Source: Isoetes taiwanensis (lineage: Eukaryota > Streptophyta > Lycopodiopsida > Isoetales > Isoetaceae). Taken from it: a DNA stretch of 64,000 nt. The position numbers and the translations under genes are program-made. Location: assembly GCA_021234155.1 (NCBI GenBank), contig JAJEKV010000055.1:186001-250000 (forward strand). Reading direction: 5' to 3'. The notes beneath the pieces are model-generated. The model did not search any database. It worked only from the letters and a program-made list of their open reading frames with translations, and was not told the DNA's origin. How positions within the stretch are numbered: position 1 is the first letter of the stretch; every line of letters starts with the position of its first letter. Shown piece after piece: positions 22,182 through 34,142 of the stretch.

Positions 22182-22889
22182 AGGGAAGATCAGAAACCAT
22201 TGGAACGAAGTGATCAGCCCAAAACAGATGAGAGTGTTTCTACGTTTGCATCTGTCTTAAAGATATGTGGGAATATGAAGTCATTACCTGAAGGGAAGAG
22301 AATACACGCAGTTATTATAGCCCCTGCTGAGCAGGGCAAGAATCCTCACTTAAAAAGTTTCCTTATAGACATGTATGGCAAGTGTGGAGCACTAGAAGAT
22401 GCCAAAGCTTTGTTCGAAAATATGCATCCCCAGGATGTTTTCGTTGTAGATGCTATGACAAAAGCGTATACTGAAAGCTGTCATTTTCACCAAGCTTTTC
22501 AGCTATTATAACAAATGAATTTTGAAGTGAAAGAGGGTGAAAACGTCATGTTTTTAAATTTGATGCCTAAACAAAAATTTGTAACTTGGAACACCATCAT
22601 TTGTATGTATGTTCAACATGAATATGCGAAAATAGCCTTTCATATATTCCTCAAAATGCTATATGAAGGAATAATACCCAATAAACTAACATTTATGATA
22701 ATTCTTAAAACTGCTTTCAATTTTGGAGAAGGAAAGCTACTCCATGCATGCATATTGATTAGTAGATCAGACCCAGATGTTGTTGTGATGACTGTTGTTC
22801 CTAGTATGTATGGAAACTGTGGAGGAGTTTCTAATGCATGGGATATGTTTAAGACAATGTCCAGGCAAACTGTAGTAATTTGGAATAAC
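22182..22889 (+). pseudogene. PLS-type pentatricopeptide repeat (PPR) pseudogene
   Basis: Helical PPR units read cleanly: T-F-A-S-V-L-K-I-C-G-N, then L-P-E-G-K-R-I-H, F-L-I-D-M-Y-G-K-C-G-A-L-E-D-A, and D-V-F-V-V-D-A-M-T-K-A-Y. An in-frame TAA (22509-22511) follows, and the same frame continues with V-T-W-N-T-I-I-C-M-Y, P-N-K-L-T-F, G-K-L-L-H-A-C and V-P-S-M-Y-G-N-C-G-G. The match ends abruptly at about 22887 (V-I-W-N), where unrelated repeat DNA begins. The start and the C-terminal E/DYW region are missing. PPR proteins bind organellar RNA. The TAA could derive from CAA, giving Q-Q-M. Multi-unit homology with one stop marks a truncated pseudogene. Confidence 0.85.
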
Positions 22890-23094
22890 CAGCATTCAAT
22901 TATTTTAAAAATATGTCTTAATTTTGGGAGTTTTTTTTTTGCGCAGCTTCCGTCGCTTTTAGGCGTTTTTTTTCTTCCGCCGCTTTTTTTCTCTTCCCGC
23001 TCGCCTGCCCGTCACTTTCTTGAAAAGTTCCCTAATTTTTCCACTTTCCCCCTTCTTCGTTCGATGGTTCTAAGTACGCCCAATTTGGGTTGGC

Positions 23095-23545
23095 CTCCCG
23101 TGGAAACCCTTCCAAATTTCCATGGAAACCCTTCCAATTTTCCATGGAAACCCTTCCTATTTTCCATGGAAACCCTTCCGGCTTTCATTAAAACCAGGAA
23201 GGGTTTCCATGGAAACCCTTCCTATTTTCCATGGAAACCTTATAGGAAGGGTTTCCATGGAAATTTGGAAGGATTTCCCTTTTTGAAAATCGGAAGGGTT
23301 TCCACGGAAAATGGGAAGAGTTTCCATTTTTTTTAATATTTTTAATATTGACACGTAGATTTATGGACCACGCCTTTTAAGACGCACGCTGCCCATTAAT
23401 GGTGCACGCTCATAAATATGCACGACACCCGAGAATTCAAATTTTAATTCAAATGGAAACACTACCTATTTTCCAAAGCCATTGGAAAATAGGAAGGGTT
23501 TCCACAAATGGGGGAAAATAGGAAGGGTTTCCATGTCCGACCAAA
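23095..23545. repeat. Fold-back array of GGAAGGGTTTCCATGGAAA words
   Basis: The word GGAAACCCTTCC and its complement GGAAGGGTTTCC occur about a dozen times, mostly joined through the palindrome TTTCCATGGAAA. Four or more copies lie in one orientation at 23100-23180, mixed orientations at 23195-23320, and another cluster at 23452-23542. The arrangement folds into nested hairpins. The long plus-strand frame through it follows from the repeat. A further partial copy lies at 26118-26190. Confidence 0.8.
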
Positions 23546-25230
23546 AAATTGTGAATTCATGATTAATTTGAATTTTGGCTTAAACATAAATACCAAAGAT
23601 GCAAATGGAGCCAAGATAGTTATTCTTTGCTATGTTAACACTGTATACTAGTGAACTATGTGCATCGAGTCCAAGATTGTAGTTAGAATAGATAAACGAG
23701 GCATCAGTGTCTAGAGTGTATGCGCATATTGCTTGGCTTTAGTGTACATATGCCATGTATCACATTGGTTTTTCTTCTTTGTCCATAAAATATGCGAAGA
23801 GTTTGCACATTTTTTGACCAAGTTGCTTGAGAGGTTGGTGTTTCAATTAGCAATTGATTTGTCCTTTTAAACAAATTGCAACGACATGACGATTGATCCT
23901 CCATAATTGGTAAAGTTATTTAAATATTCCCCCAAGTTGAAGACATGAATGTGTTTGTTAATATGAATAGCCTCTCTGTCTTCATGCTAGGTCAAATTGG
24001 TCCATCCAGGAGCATTAGTTTGTTGTGTTGCTCGTTAGGATCAAATTACATAAGATCCATGATGTTTAATATACATAGTATAGAAAATTTCAACATTTGG
24101 CTTCAAAACAAGCCATGTTTAGAAGCCAAGGCGCTTGCTGCTAGCTTAGCAAGGGCCACAATGTTTATGGTGGGTCTAGATGAACATGGTTGATACAGAG
24201 AAATAGAACTCGTCGCCAAGATCCTTATGGTAAATTCCTCATACAACGTCTATAGAACTCTTTGCTAAAATTTTACCGTAAATTCATCATATAGAAATTT
24301 GTATCACAAATAACAAGTTAACGTGGTCCCATTCAACAATATCTCAAAGAGAATTATCGGTTCAAATGTCCTTTTAAACAAATTACATAAGTCGAATTTC
24401 TTCTAGCAACATAAAATAGCTAAGTTGCACATTTTGAGAGGTTGGTGTTTCAATTAGCAATTGATTTGTCCTTTTGATTCGAGTGTATAAGGGACATTCT
24501 ATGTCACATAAGTCCACCAAGCTCTTCAATCAAAAATCTTATTGACAACAGAAAACAATTAAAACAAAAAAATCATAACAAAGCTGGCTTATACCTCTTC
24601 AAAGTCATTCAGCTACCAAGGACTCATCCCAAACAGAAAGAAGAATAGAGAAAAAATAAGCAGAAAAATAAAAACACAAATACAAATACAAATCTTACAG
24701 ATACAAATCTTACAAATACAAATTCTGTGATTGCCTTACAGAAGTAATCTATTTTTGTATCTAGTAAAGGCTCTGCAATGTAATCTCTGTTCTAAAGTCA
24801 TTATCTGAGCAATTTTCTAACTCTTTCTCCAATTTGCAAGGCTGAAGAAGCCTCTTTTACCTTAACATCTAAAGAAATCCAAGATAATGACATCCTTTTA
24901 AGCCCTGATATCTTAAATAGTTTTTCAAGCTTGATCTGCCTTGCTATTCTAGTTCGATTGCTTCATTCACATTTAATGCCTTCACTAGTCCATTGAGCAG
25001 GATTATCCCAGTTTTCAGAAGGATAATGTAAGATTACTTCAATTGAATGGTTAGCATTGTCGGGGAAGATCATTTGGATAAACAACGGGAATCGTTAACT
25101 GGAGAGGCTGTTAAAAAGTGATTTTTATGAGCAAACACAAGGCGATCCTCGCCACTTTCGACCCTCCGATCGAGAAGGTGAGGATGAAGGCTGTGTTAAA
25201 GGAAATCTGACATAAGGTCCGCCCCGATCA
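23546..25230. other. No gene supported
   Basis: AT-rich DNA. A segment containing TTGGTGTTTCAATTAGCAAT followed by TGATTTGTCCTTTT occurs at about 23836 and 24442, so a short duplication is present. A TACAAATACAAAT/TACAAATCTTACA repeat lies at 24675-24725. Confidence 0.45.
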
Positions 25231-25674
25231 ATGGCAGCACCGTTGAGAATATTTTCTGAATCCGGCAAGCAAAACCCATATCCATTTTTTTGCTTTGAAT
25301 ACAAATCACCGCACCTGCAGGCCAGAGCATGGGCGATGGTGGTACTGCGTGCTCAAGAAACCGCCGTGATGATGGAGCGGACCCACATCGGGATCAATCC
25401 AGCTAGAATGTTCCGTCCAGTCTGCCAAGAATTTTTACTCCATAATTCTGTCCTCGTGGCCTTTTTCTACACTAAAAAAACAGGGCTCTTCAATAAATTT
25501 GCACTATCCAAATGGCCAAATCGTGGATTAGTGCCTCTTTTTTCTTACTACGCAATGCAAAACCCACATCAAATAATGCCTCCTAGAGCAGAAATTTCGA
25601 ATGCCCAAATGGCGGTCGAAGAAATAATGCCTTGTGCGACAAGTTATGGCTTAAGCGGAAGATTTCTTCTTTGA
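25231..25674 (+). CDS. Unrecognised 147-residue open frame
   Basis: A true ATG opens 147 codons ending in TGA at 25672-25674. The product has mixed composition, no obvious signal peptide and no motif I recognise. It could be a genuine small gene, an exon or chance. There is no support from context. Confidence 0.2.
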   Translation: MAAPLRIFSESGKQNPYPFFCFEYKSPHLQARAWAMVVLRAQETAVMMERTHIGINPARMFRPVCQEFLLHNSVLVAFFYTKKTGLFNKFALSKWPNRGLVPLFSYYAMQNPHQIMPPRAEISNAQMAVEEIMPCATSYGLSGRFLL

Positions 25675-26117
25675 CAATGAAGATTCAACATAAAATTTCT
25701 TCACGATTGATGCTATCTACATTTGTGGAATGGATCGGGGGCTTTCGAACCCGGATAATCGATGAATAAAACATTGCCCCTGGAGGTGGAGGCTCTCCCA
25801 GTAGACTGGAAACTCCATAACCAGCGGATCTTGCTTGTTCCTTGAAGTCTGGTCATTATTTTGGCCCCTTTTTCAGCTCTGGCGGTTCTCACCTGTGTAT
25901 AAGGAATCTACGTTTCTTGCTCTAGATTGTGAGGGGCACAAAATAAAAATCAGATTAGAGTCTGTACCTGATTGCTCCTATTCCTCAATCGCCAAACGCC
26001 GAAAACCGCTGGAGGAATAGCTAAAGAAAAAAAAATATTTCCTTTTCTAAAAAAAAGCCTCTTCAATAACAACCGTAAAAAATTAATTGGAAGCATTAAT
26101 TACCGGTGGATATCTTG
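25675..26117. other. No gene supported
   Basis: Short frames only; AT-rich. Confidence 0.4.
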
Positions 26118-26190
26118 GAAACCAAAGAAAATTAAATTTTTATGGAAACCCTTCTGGATTTTAGGGAAATTTGGAAGGGTTTCCATTTTT
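26118..26190. repeat. Single fold-back unit related to the 23.1-23.5 kb array
   Basis: GGAAACCCTTCTGGATTTTA is followed by GGGAAATTTGGAAGGGTTTC, so one inverted pair of the same word as the 23-kb array lies 2.6 kb away, again ending in a T-run. Confidence 0.7.
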
Positions 26191-27829
26191 TTTTTGCACG
26201 TTTGCACAAACGCAAGTGGACACTTTGAAGCAATTCTAGAGTGTCCACTTTGCTGCCAGGTGAGACTTTTGTGCAGGTGGCTGCTGTTTTCGTCGTTTGA
26301 TTTAATCTACGATCTCCAAAATTCATCGAAATTCCAGCCTGTCAGGGATCGCATTAGGAAGTTATGCCCGCCTTGGGAGGACTTTCTAGAGAGCACAAAT
26401 CGAATTGGGTCATCCTTGCGGCAGCCATAATAATAAAATTTGTGACTCTTGGCTAATCTGGCCCAGGGCATGCTTCGCATAGATGAGCATTTATATAAAT
26501 AGGTTTCTTGGACAAATCTTGTCGATCTTCACGGTAAGAAGGTAAGCCTTTCCCTTGGGTTCAAATCCCAGTTCCAGTTTTAAGGGTTCATTAAGGCTAT
26601 CCAGGCTCAATCTTAGAATTTAGGCAAGACAATAAATCTGTGTACTTTTAATTTTACTATTCATGCAAGCAACAAGCCACTTTACTTCAGGGTTTCAGAG
26701 TCAATTCTTGGAGTTTTGTAGGGTTTGCCGGCCATGTTCTAGAGCTCTCTGTCACTCATCTGAGTTCTTGCGGGCGGCTGTTGCCATAAACACAATAGCC
26801 CAACACAGAGATGGCCAGCTTCATTTTCGGTGTGCATTCACACAGGTAGGTCGTTTCTACACTGTATCTTCTAGGGCCTATAATGTATGATGCTTAGGTT
26901 TGATAAGCTTCCCGCAATTCCATGCCAGTATCGAATCCAATGTCTATGTGCCATTTATTGCTTGTTGATACTTTCTTGTCTTCACGCATGCTTTGGATAT
27001 GTTCCCTGTATCTTCAGGCAGTACTGTGCAATGGAAATTTGCATTTGGAAGGGGTAAAAAGCATAATATCCATTTAGTTCTTACAAGTTCTAGCAATGGC
27101 CACATGCAAATGTGTCTGATGAATCATATAAGGAAGGGGAAATCACGGGCAGTTGTTGTCTCGGGTTCTAGAGAAGTTGCCATCACGTAAGAATACCGAG
27201 TGGAGCAGAAAGGAATGGCATTGGTTCGTTATTTGTTGGTAATGAGTTATGCCTCCAATTGGTCTGAGGTAGTTTACTAAAACTATAGTACAAGTAGTAG
27301 CATTCCTAACTCTAACTTTGGTATAAGCCAAGTTTTGTCTTCCAATAGTGCAAAACTTTATGTTCTATGCTTGTCCAATATTTCCTTCGTCCATGCTTGC
27401 ATGCTAAAAAGGATTGCTTGGTTGGGGGCTTGAATATTGTGAACATTGTGGAGGCCTTTTAGCAATGGGAAGTGGAAAGCCGGACTATTATTATTCTGCT
27501 TGACTTCATGGATAAAGTGAGAGAGCCTGTTATCTTGCTCCAGGAAGATGAAGAACAGAAAGCCAAGTTTCTGCAAATGTTGAGATGCATTATGTTGGTA
27601 GTAATAGGATGCTCAAAGTTGTTCTGAGTGATGATTGGAAAGGTTGTTAGTTTGTGATTGACATGGCATTGCAAGGCATTCCTTTCTAGGGATCAAGTTT
27701 ATCACAACCCATGAGATGCATACAAAATAAAAATTCGGGATATTGTATGCATATGCGAGGGGATAGGTTCAATACATTTGTCGTTTTTATCTGAATCGTA
27801 TGAATTGTATGATCTGGCACATATTTGGC
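26191..27829. other. No gene supported
   Basis: Short frames on both strands; no recognisable protein, terminal repeat or RNA gene. Confidence 0.4.
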
Positions 27830-28300
27830 GTATAAAGCGTAAAAATCGGCAAAAAATCCCGTCGGAAGATTTTTGGCGTCTGGCGAAAAACAGCGTGATG
27901 GCGTCTTAGCGAAAATTTTTTCGGCGTCTGTGAAAGCGCGTGGCAGCGTCTGTGAGCAAAAAAAAATTTTTCGCGTCGCAGCGAGCCTTCAATGCTGGCG
28001 TGCTGGCAGTATTTTCGGCGTCGCGATCTGAAAATTGGCGTCTGTGAAATTCAAATTTTTTTTTTTTTACAGATTTTGAAAAAAATTGAATTTCGGCGTC
28101 TTAGCGAAACAAAAGCGTGAAAGCGTGCAGCGAAAATTTTTTTACGGCGTCTGCAGCGATCTGGAAAGTTTTCTTTTTTTTTTTTTTTTTTTTTTTTCAC
28201 AGCGGTTTTCATGCTGTTTTCGCGTCTGCGAAAAATTTTTAGCGTCACGGCTTTCACAAAGCTACAGACGTCTGGAAATTTTTCCGGCCGGCGAGGTTTT
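27830..28300. repeat. Degenerate GGCGTCT...GCGAAAATTTTT array
   Basis: The dyad of words GGCGTCT (or GCGTCGC) and GCGAAAA followed by a T-run recurs about ten times, at irregular 20-50 bp intervals. Examples are 27876, 27900, 27921, 28015, 28036, 28097 and 28145. A and T homopolymers of 8-22 bp separate the copies. No coding potential. Confidence 0.6.
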
Positions 28301-30938
28301 AATCGTTAAATCGTATTTTATTAAAAATCGTATTTTTTTGACTTTTATCGTCAAGAATTTTAATTTTGTGCGTAGAGAACCTATCCACAATGCATATCAC
28401 GGTCACTCATGGCGAATTGTCCTTGAATCGATCAATGTTTTAGGCTGATCATCTTATCAGAATTTTTGTGCTTGCGGTGTTCTAGATGAGCAAATCAAGC
28501 ATTCAATAAAGTTATAAAGCCAACAGAGCATACATGGTGCAGTTATTACTGACTAATTTTAAGGGGAGAGCGGGGAAGGCCATTAAAGTTGTTTTTGGCG
28601 ATTGAGGCTCCTAGGTGGTAGAAGCAACACATTTATATACATTTCTGTCTTGCAAGCATGTCTTCTGAGATTAAACATTCTAAGCTGGCGTGGAGCAGCA
28701 AAACATATTTTGGCTGGTAGAAACAACAAATATGGGCGGCAAACATGCACGCTAGTCAGGCTTATTCATATGACAGGATCTAAAGACCTATTTGCTGTAA
28801 GTTTTTTCTCATTGTACTCTTCCTTTAGCATCAAAGCATGTGAAACTTTGATAGTCTGTTTGCAGATTCCTCACTGCCGAATATTGAATGGATTTAAGGC
28901 GCCAAATGCTTGTGCTTTTAGACATCTTTTCTGGGATAAAATGTAACTTCTCTATGTTTACTAGAAAACGAATCTCTGGCTATTGGGAACTTCTTGAAAT
29001 TTGGATAAAGTCTTTGGAAGCTTGGCCTCAAAGCGGCACAAGATGAACAAGTGTGGCGGCCCTATAAACATTCAATTGCTTAACAGGTTAGACAACTAGT
29101 TCAATTTGTAGAGTGGTTGATTTTATATGCATAAATAGCAATGTGGTTTTTAAACATTGGATCTACCATCTTCAGCTGTTATAAATTCTGCAGGCATTTA
29201 GAACATCAATTTCCATGCAGACATCTATTACTGGTCGGGACGCCGCGATGCGGATGTTTTCAAGGGTGTTTTCATACCACATGGGATCATTACATGAAAG
29301 AAAGAAAGCACTCGGGTTTTGAGGAGTTAATGAAATAAAAGCTTCTTTGCATATTCCAAAGCGACATGTCAAGTTGTTGGGCGATTCTACGGTTAACTCT
29401 CATTATTGACCTTAACAATATTGTAAGTTATCAATTACTCATGCCTTTTCACTATATCATGCTTGGGATTACAACAATACTTGGTGATTATGAAGATCGT
29501 TTGTGGAAGCAGTTGATTAGACAAGATTGCGGATCGAAGTTTCTAAGTCGCACGCTTAAGAGCATGTGATCTTGCTAATGAAATATGCTATACGTGTAAT
29601 GGGCTGAAAAGATTTGTCATGTGGACAATTTACAACAGGTTTGTTCCTTTCGCTAAAATTTCTTACCATGCTTATGATTGTCTCAACTTATATGATAGAG
29701 TCCTCACCCAAATCTCCTTGCCCTCTTTACAGACATCAGGCATTCTGAGCAAAGGACTAGCCAACACTATTTGTTAGCATACAAAGAAGACCTTCATGGA
29801 CAATTTTTGAAAGACAGAGAAAGAGCTCAAAGAAAGAGCAGAATATATTGCTCCACAATAGTTAATCGGGCTGTAAAGAAGCTGACAGTTGAAACCAAGA
29901 TTGAAACCAACAAATATCGAAAAATACATCAGGATGGGGAGGAATTTCAGACCCAAAATCTAGCTTTAACTCTGGCCTACTTACTCTTTGTGCTGAAGAT
30001 CGGATCATATCTGGATACTATGGTAGCTCAAAGCTTCAACAAATTTTGGTACAGTATTCTCTGGGGAGTCACCGTTTCATTAAGAAACTAGCCTTCAGCT
30101 TAGGTTCTCTATTAGAGAAGAAATAGTCGAGACTATCCATGCTTGCTTTTGCAGATTCTGCACTAGAATTAATCTGGCCAATTTGCACTAGATTATATTT
30201 AGCGGTTTAATTACCTTGGCTTTGCTCAAGTTAAATTCTGATCTCTCCAATCCTTGTACTAAAATATCAAGCTCCATTTTTGTGGCTCTTGTTCGAGAGT
30301 TCAGATGTTTAACCCAAACTCAATGCTAGATGTGTACACTCACAAGTTGCAAACTATTCCCATGCTAAAGAAAGACCACTGCCATGCCAATGCCACAACA
30401 GGATCATTGCATCTTACTGCATATGAATCCCAAACTTACTGCATACATTTTGCCTGGGAATGGAGTTTATGTACACCATGTATTCTCACAACTGTTGCTT
30501 GCTATCTAGGGCAAGCTTGTTTTGCCTTGCTATTATTCAATGACATTTTTGTCTTCAATGCATGGTAAATTCATAGTTTTCGTCATTCCAATTGTCATGC
30601 CCTCAATGTGTCTTATATTTATAGTGTTGAATAGTGATGACATATATGACAATAACTTACTCTGCTTGTCGTTTGGAAGCATTTGCAAGCGTCATTCTAA
30701 TATCTTGTATTCAATCATTTTTATATATTTAATACTGTTGGATGGTCTATTCCTATGCTAAATTGTTCCTCATTTTCAGTGGCTGCACACAAAGATGCAT
30801 ATGTGCATACATCATTTTCCGAATATTTTGCCACTGGCTTGATATTATCAACTTGACCATTGATATGGGGAGCCATTTACTCAAAGAACTATCTTTTACA
30901 GGAGAAATTCCACATGCTTATACAAGTTTCCACATGCT
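28301..30938. other. No gene supported
   Basis: AT-rich with many frames under 120 codons. Nothing recognised. The right edge (30910-30943) contains a short duplication of CCACATGCTTATAC, which is where the copia element below inserted. Confidence 0.4.
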
Positions 30939-30943
30939 TATAC

Positions 30944-31595
30944 TGTTAGGATCTTAGAAATGTCTAGCTATCTAACTTGAATAAACAAACTTGCAATGCA
31001 ATATTCTAATGGTCTTAAAATATCATTGACTCACGAACTAAACCACTGAAACTATATTAATCAATGGCTTAAAGAAACTCATTCAAAACGACCCGAGAGC
31101 TCGGGCATTCACCTTCATTGATGAATCCAACACACTATATCTGTACATTCTTGTTGTTCTTAAATATGCAGGCACCGATCCTCAAGGATTCGGCACCGAT
31201 CCGGCCCTGCCGGTACGCTCCATTCTAAGTTTAACTTAGGAGCAAGGCGGTTGGTTATTTCATCGAAATATCCCATATATCTCCAACCATTGACCATTAG
31301 GTTTATTCAAATAAACCTTTAACCATTAACCTAAGGTCATATAATTCACTTAATAACCTGTCAACTTAGGTTAACCTTATTCTCTAACGTCTGTGCTTTG
31401 TGTATACTGTAAACTCTGTGAACCTGTTCAACTCTTTGATCTGTATGAGAACTTCTGTCTTGACAACCTCTGTGATCTTCATAATGCAATCTTATCAACC
31501 TGTATAGCATATCTTCAAACAACCAATTTAGAACTTCTCAAAGTTCCCTTGTGAAATGTTCAACCACTATTATAATATGAACTGCAACTCTTACA
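30944..31595 (-). repeat. 3' LTR (left) of the recent copia element
   Basis: 652 bp. The minus strand starts TGTAAGAG and ends CCTAACA. It matches the other LTR along its length by visual comparison. The last codons of pol run through the purine tract into this LTR. Confidence 0.97.
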
Positions 31596-33419
31596 TTCTC
31601 CCTTCATATTATAATCCCTGCAATTTATTAAACACCTCAGAAAAGTGAATTTTGCATCTGCTAGTGGTTTTGTGAGAATATCAGCCAACTGCAGATCTGT
31701 GTTAACATACTGCACACATATGACATTCTTGTTTACAAGTTCTCTGATAAAATGTGCCTCCAGCTCGATATGCTTGGTTCTCTCATGGAATATTGGATTT
31801 TTGGTCATTGCAATGCAACTTTGGCTATCAGAGAACAACTTCAATGGATCCTTTTGACACATTCCCAACTCGTTTAGTATTCTTCTGCTCCAGACTATCT
31901 CCTTTGCTGCAAGTGTGGTTGCTGAATATTCAGCTTCAGCAGATGAAAGAGCTATGGCATTTTGTTTCTTGCATTTCCAAGAAATAGGTCCACCTCCCAA
32001 CATCAAAATAAAACCTGATGTAGACTTTCTTTCATCAAGATCACCTCCCCAATCAGAATCAGAATATGCTTCTAGATTAAGATTTTGAGAGTTATACATA
32101 ATACCATGATTGATAGTTCCCCTCAAATATCTAACAACCCTTTTTGCAGCCTGCCAATGCATTATTCCAAAGTTATTATTGTACCTACTCAACATGTTGA
32201 CAGAATAAGCTATGTCAGGCCTGGTACAATTTGCTAGATAGAGCAGGCAGCCCACCAATTCCCTGTATGGTAGGTTTTGAACTTCTTCTCTTTCTTTGTC
32301 ATTCTGAGGACAATACTCCTTTGACAGTTTGTTGCCTGGTACCATAGGTGTTTTTACTGTTTTGCAATCTTCCATATTAAACCTCTTTAGTATTCCCATA
32401 ATATTTTGACCTTGAGATAGTGCCATAATTCTGTTCTCCCTGTCTCTATGTACTTCAATGCCTAAGAATTTTTTCAGCTCCCCCAAATCAGTCATTTTAA
32501 ACTTATTTTTCAATATGTCCTTGCATTTCTGCAGTATTCTCACATTGCTACTTACCATGACGTTATCATCAACATACAATGCTATGTAGCAGAATTCTGA
32601 TTCTTCTCTAAACAAGTAAACATTCCCATCATCCTGCAGTTTAACAAAACCTTGTTCTCTTAAGTAAGCATCCATGCACAAGTACCATTGCCTTGGAGAT
32701 TGTTTCAATCCGTACACTGCTCTTTTTAGTTTCCACACCTTGTTTCTTCCTTGCTCAAATCCAGGAGGCTGTTTCATGTAAATTTCCTCCTCCAATTTAG
32801 CATTGAGAAACGCTGTTGTCACATCCATATGATGTGCCTCTAAATTTTTGGCATTTGCCATAGCTAACAACATTCTAATACTTGTCAATTTAACAATAGG
32901 AGAGAATGTATCTTCATAATCTATTCCTGGTTTTTGTGAGAATCCTTGTGCCACAAGTCTGGCCTTATATTTAATTAGGTTTCCTTCATTTCCTTGCTTA
33001 ACTTTAAAAATCCATTTGCAGCCAACTGCATTTCTATCTTTAGGTAAGTCAGCTAACTCAAACGTTTCTGTCCTCTTGAATGCATTCAGCTCCTCCTCCA
33101 TTGCAGTCATCCATTCATTTGCATTTGCACTATTTAATGCTTCTTCAAAGCTTTTTGGTACCTCAAAGTCAATCATTGCCAATATTTCTACAATGTTTAT
33201 TTCATTTGCATTGAGTCTTAATCTCCTACTTCTCCCTGTTGAATCTCTACCAAATAATTCATTACTGACCTTTTTTGCTTCGTCTTGTACAATTTGAGCA
33301 TTTGTCCTCCTTATGGTATGAGTTTTTTCCTTTACTGCTTGCTCCTCTTTTTCAGTGATCTCCTCATCCTCTTGTGCTTGATTTTCCTGCAAATTTTCAG
33401 TATTATTCTCCTGTAACAA
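31560..33419 (-). CDS. pol: copia reverse transcriptase and RNase H, intact frame
   Basis: 619 codons are open with no break, in the same frame as gag; the left-most codon is TTG, so this is the 3' part of pol and not a separate start. The RT begins W-M-T-A-M-E-E-E-L and has G-C-K-W-I-F-K-V-K, D-V-T-T-A-F-L-N and the catalytic A-L-Y-V-D-D-N. RNase H follows with Y-S-D-S-D-W-G-G, S-S-A-E-A-E-Y and L-F-S-D-S-Q-S (catalytic D, E, D), then R-T-K-H-I-E. The reading frame passes through the polypurine tract and stops 36 bp inside the LTR. Confidence 0.95.
   Translation of the reverse strand: MLQENNTENLQENQAQEDEEITEKEEQAVKEKTHTIRRTNAQIVQDEAKKVSNELFGRDSTGRSRRLRLNANEINIVEILAMIDFEVPKSFEEALNSANANEWMTAMEEELNAFKRTETFELADLPKDRNAVGCKWIFKVKQGNEGNLIKYKARLVAQGFSQKPGIDYEDTFSPIVKLTSIRMLLAMANAKNLEAHHMDVTTAFLNAKLEEEIYMKQPPGFEQGRNKVWKLKRAVYGLKQSPRQWYLCMDAYLREQGFVKLQDDGNVYLFREESEFCYIALYVDDNVMVSSNVRILQKCKDILKNKFKMTDLGELKKFLGIEVHRDRENRIMALSQGQNIMGILKRFNMEDCKTVKTPMVPGNKLSKEYCPQNDKEREEVQNLPYRELVGCLLYLANCTRPDIAYSVNMLSRYNNNFGIMHWQAAKRVVRYLRGTINHGIMYNSQNLNLEAYSDSDWGGDLDERKSTSGFILMLGGGPISWKCKKQNAIALSSAEAEYSATTLAAKEIVWSRRILNELGMCQKDPLKLFSDSQSCIAMTKNPIFHERTKHIELEAHFIRELVNKNVICVQYVNTDLQLADILTKPLADAKFTFLRCLINCRDYNMKGECKSCSSYYNSG
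31596..31610 (-). other. Polypurine tract
   Basis: Minus strand AATATGAAGGGAGAA directly abuts the 3' LTR; it would prime plus-strand DNA synthesis. Confidence 0.9.
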
Positions 33420-34142
33420 CTTTGAGTCAGTTTTGGAATCATCATCATCATAAATATTTGATAGCTTCTCTAGTTGTTCAAGGTTTTGAACTGGTTCCCT
33501 TTTTACATTTGTGTGATCGGTTTCATGTCTTTATAATGTTGTCCTTCATCAAAATGACATCCCTAATGATCACTACCTTTCTTTTCTTTGGGATCAAAGC
33601 AGTCTATAAGCCTTAGACTGTTCATCATATCCCACAAGGTATGCAATTCTGGCCCTATCATCAAGTTTTTGCCTTTGTTCCTTTGGAACATGCACAAAAC
33701 TTAGGCACCCATAGCTTTTAAGCTTTTCATAATTAGGTCTTTTACCTGACCAAAGTTCTTGGCAAAGATCCATTTATACTTGAGATGGTATCATATTTTT
33801 GAACTTCTCTTGCGGTTTAAGCGCTTCTTCCCATAGATAATTTGGCAGCCACATTGTGTTTGAGCATTGCTCTCCACGGCATTCAGGATTGTTCTATTTT
33901 TCCTCTCACGCTACACCATTACATTTGAGGGAGAATGTGAGCAAGTTAATTGCCTCTTTATTCCTCTTATTATTCTGAGAATGCCTTAAATCTTCGGATA
34001 GATATTCCCCACCTCTATACGAGCGTATGCACTTAACTTTGTTTCCGATTCAAGTTCAACTTACGCTATATATTCTTTGAGTGCTTCAAAAGCCTCATCC
34101 TTGGTTCTCAAGCATTTTACTTTAGTTTTTATTTGTAATCAT
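33420..34142 (-). pseudogene. pol: copia integrase core and C-terminus, multiply frameshifted
   Basis: Integrase pieces appear in changing frames: Y-F-I-T-F-I-D-D-Y at the right edge, L-R-T-K-D-E-A-F-E-A near 34100, E-E-K-N-R-T-I-L-N-A near 33900, then a decayed C-terminal chromo-like part. Many small, mostly single-base or short, indels lie within about 720 bp. The 1.86 kb on one side has none, and the 1.7 kb on the other has one stop. The zone has the right gene order but cannot encode integrase. Confidence 0.8.

Noticed and set aside
22509-22511. Stop corrected by fern-type U-to-C RNA editing
   Set aside because: Reverse editing is an organelle process; this is a nuclear repeat-rich context with other truncation of the gene.
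22515-23336. 273-codon frame as one gene
   Set aside because: Its first 125 codons are PPR, but from about 22890 the frame runs through the fold-back repeat and has no protein homology.
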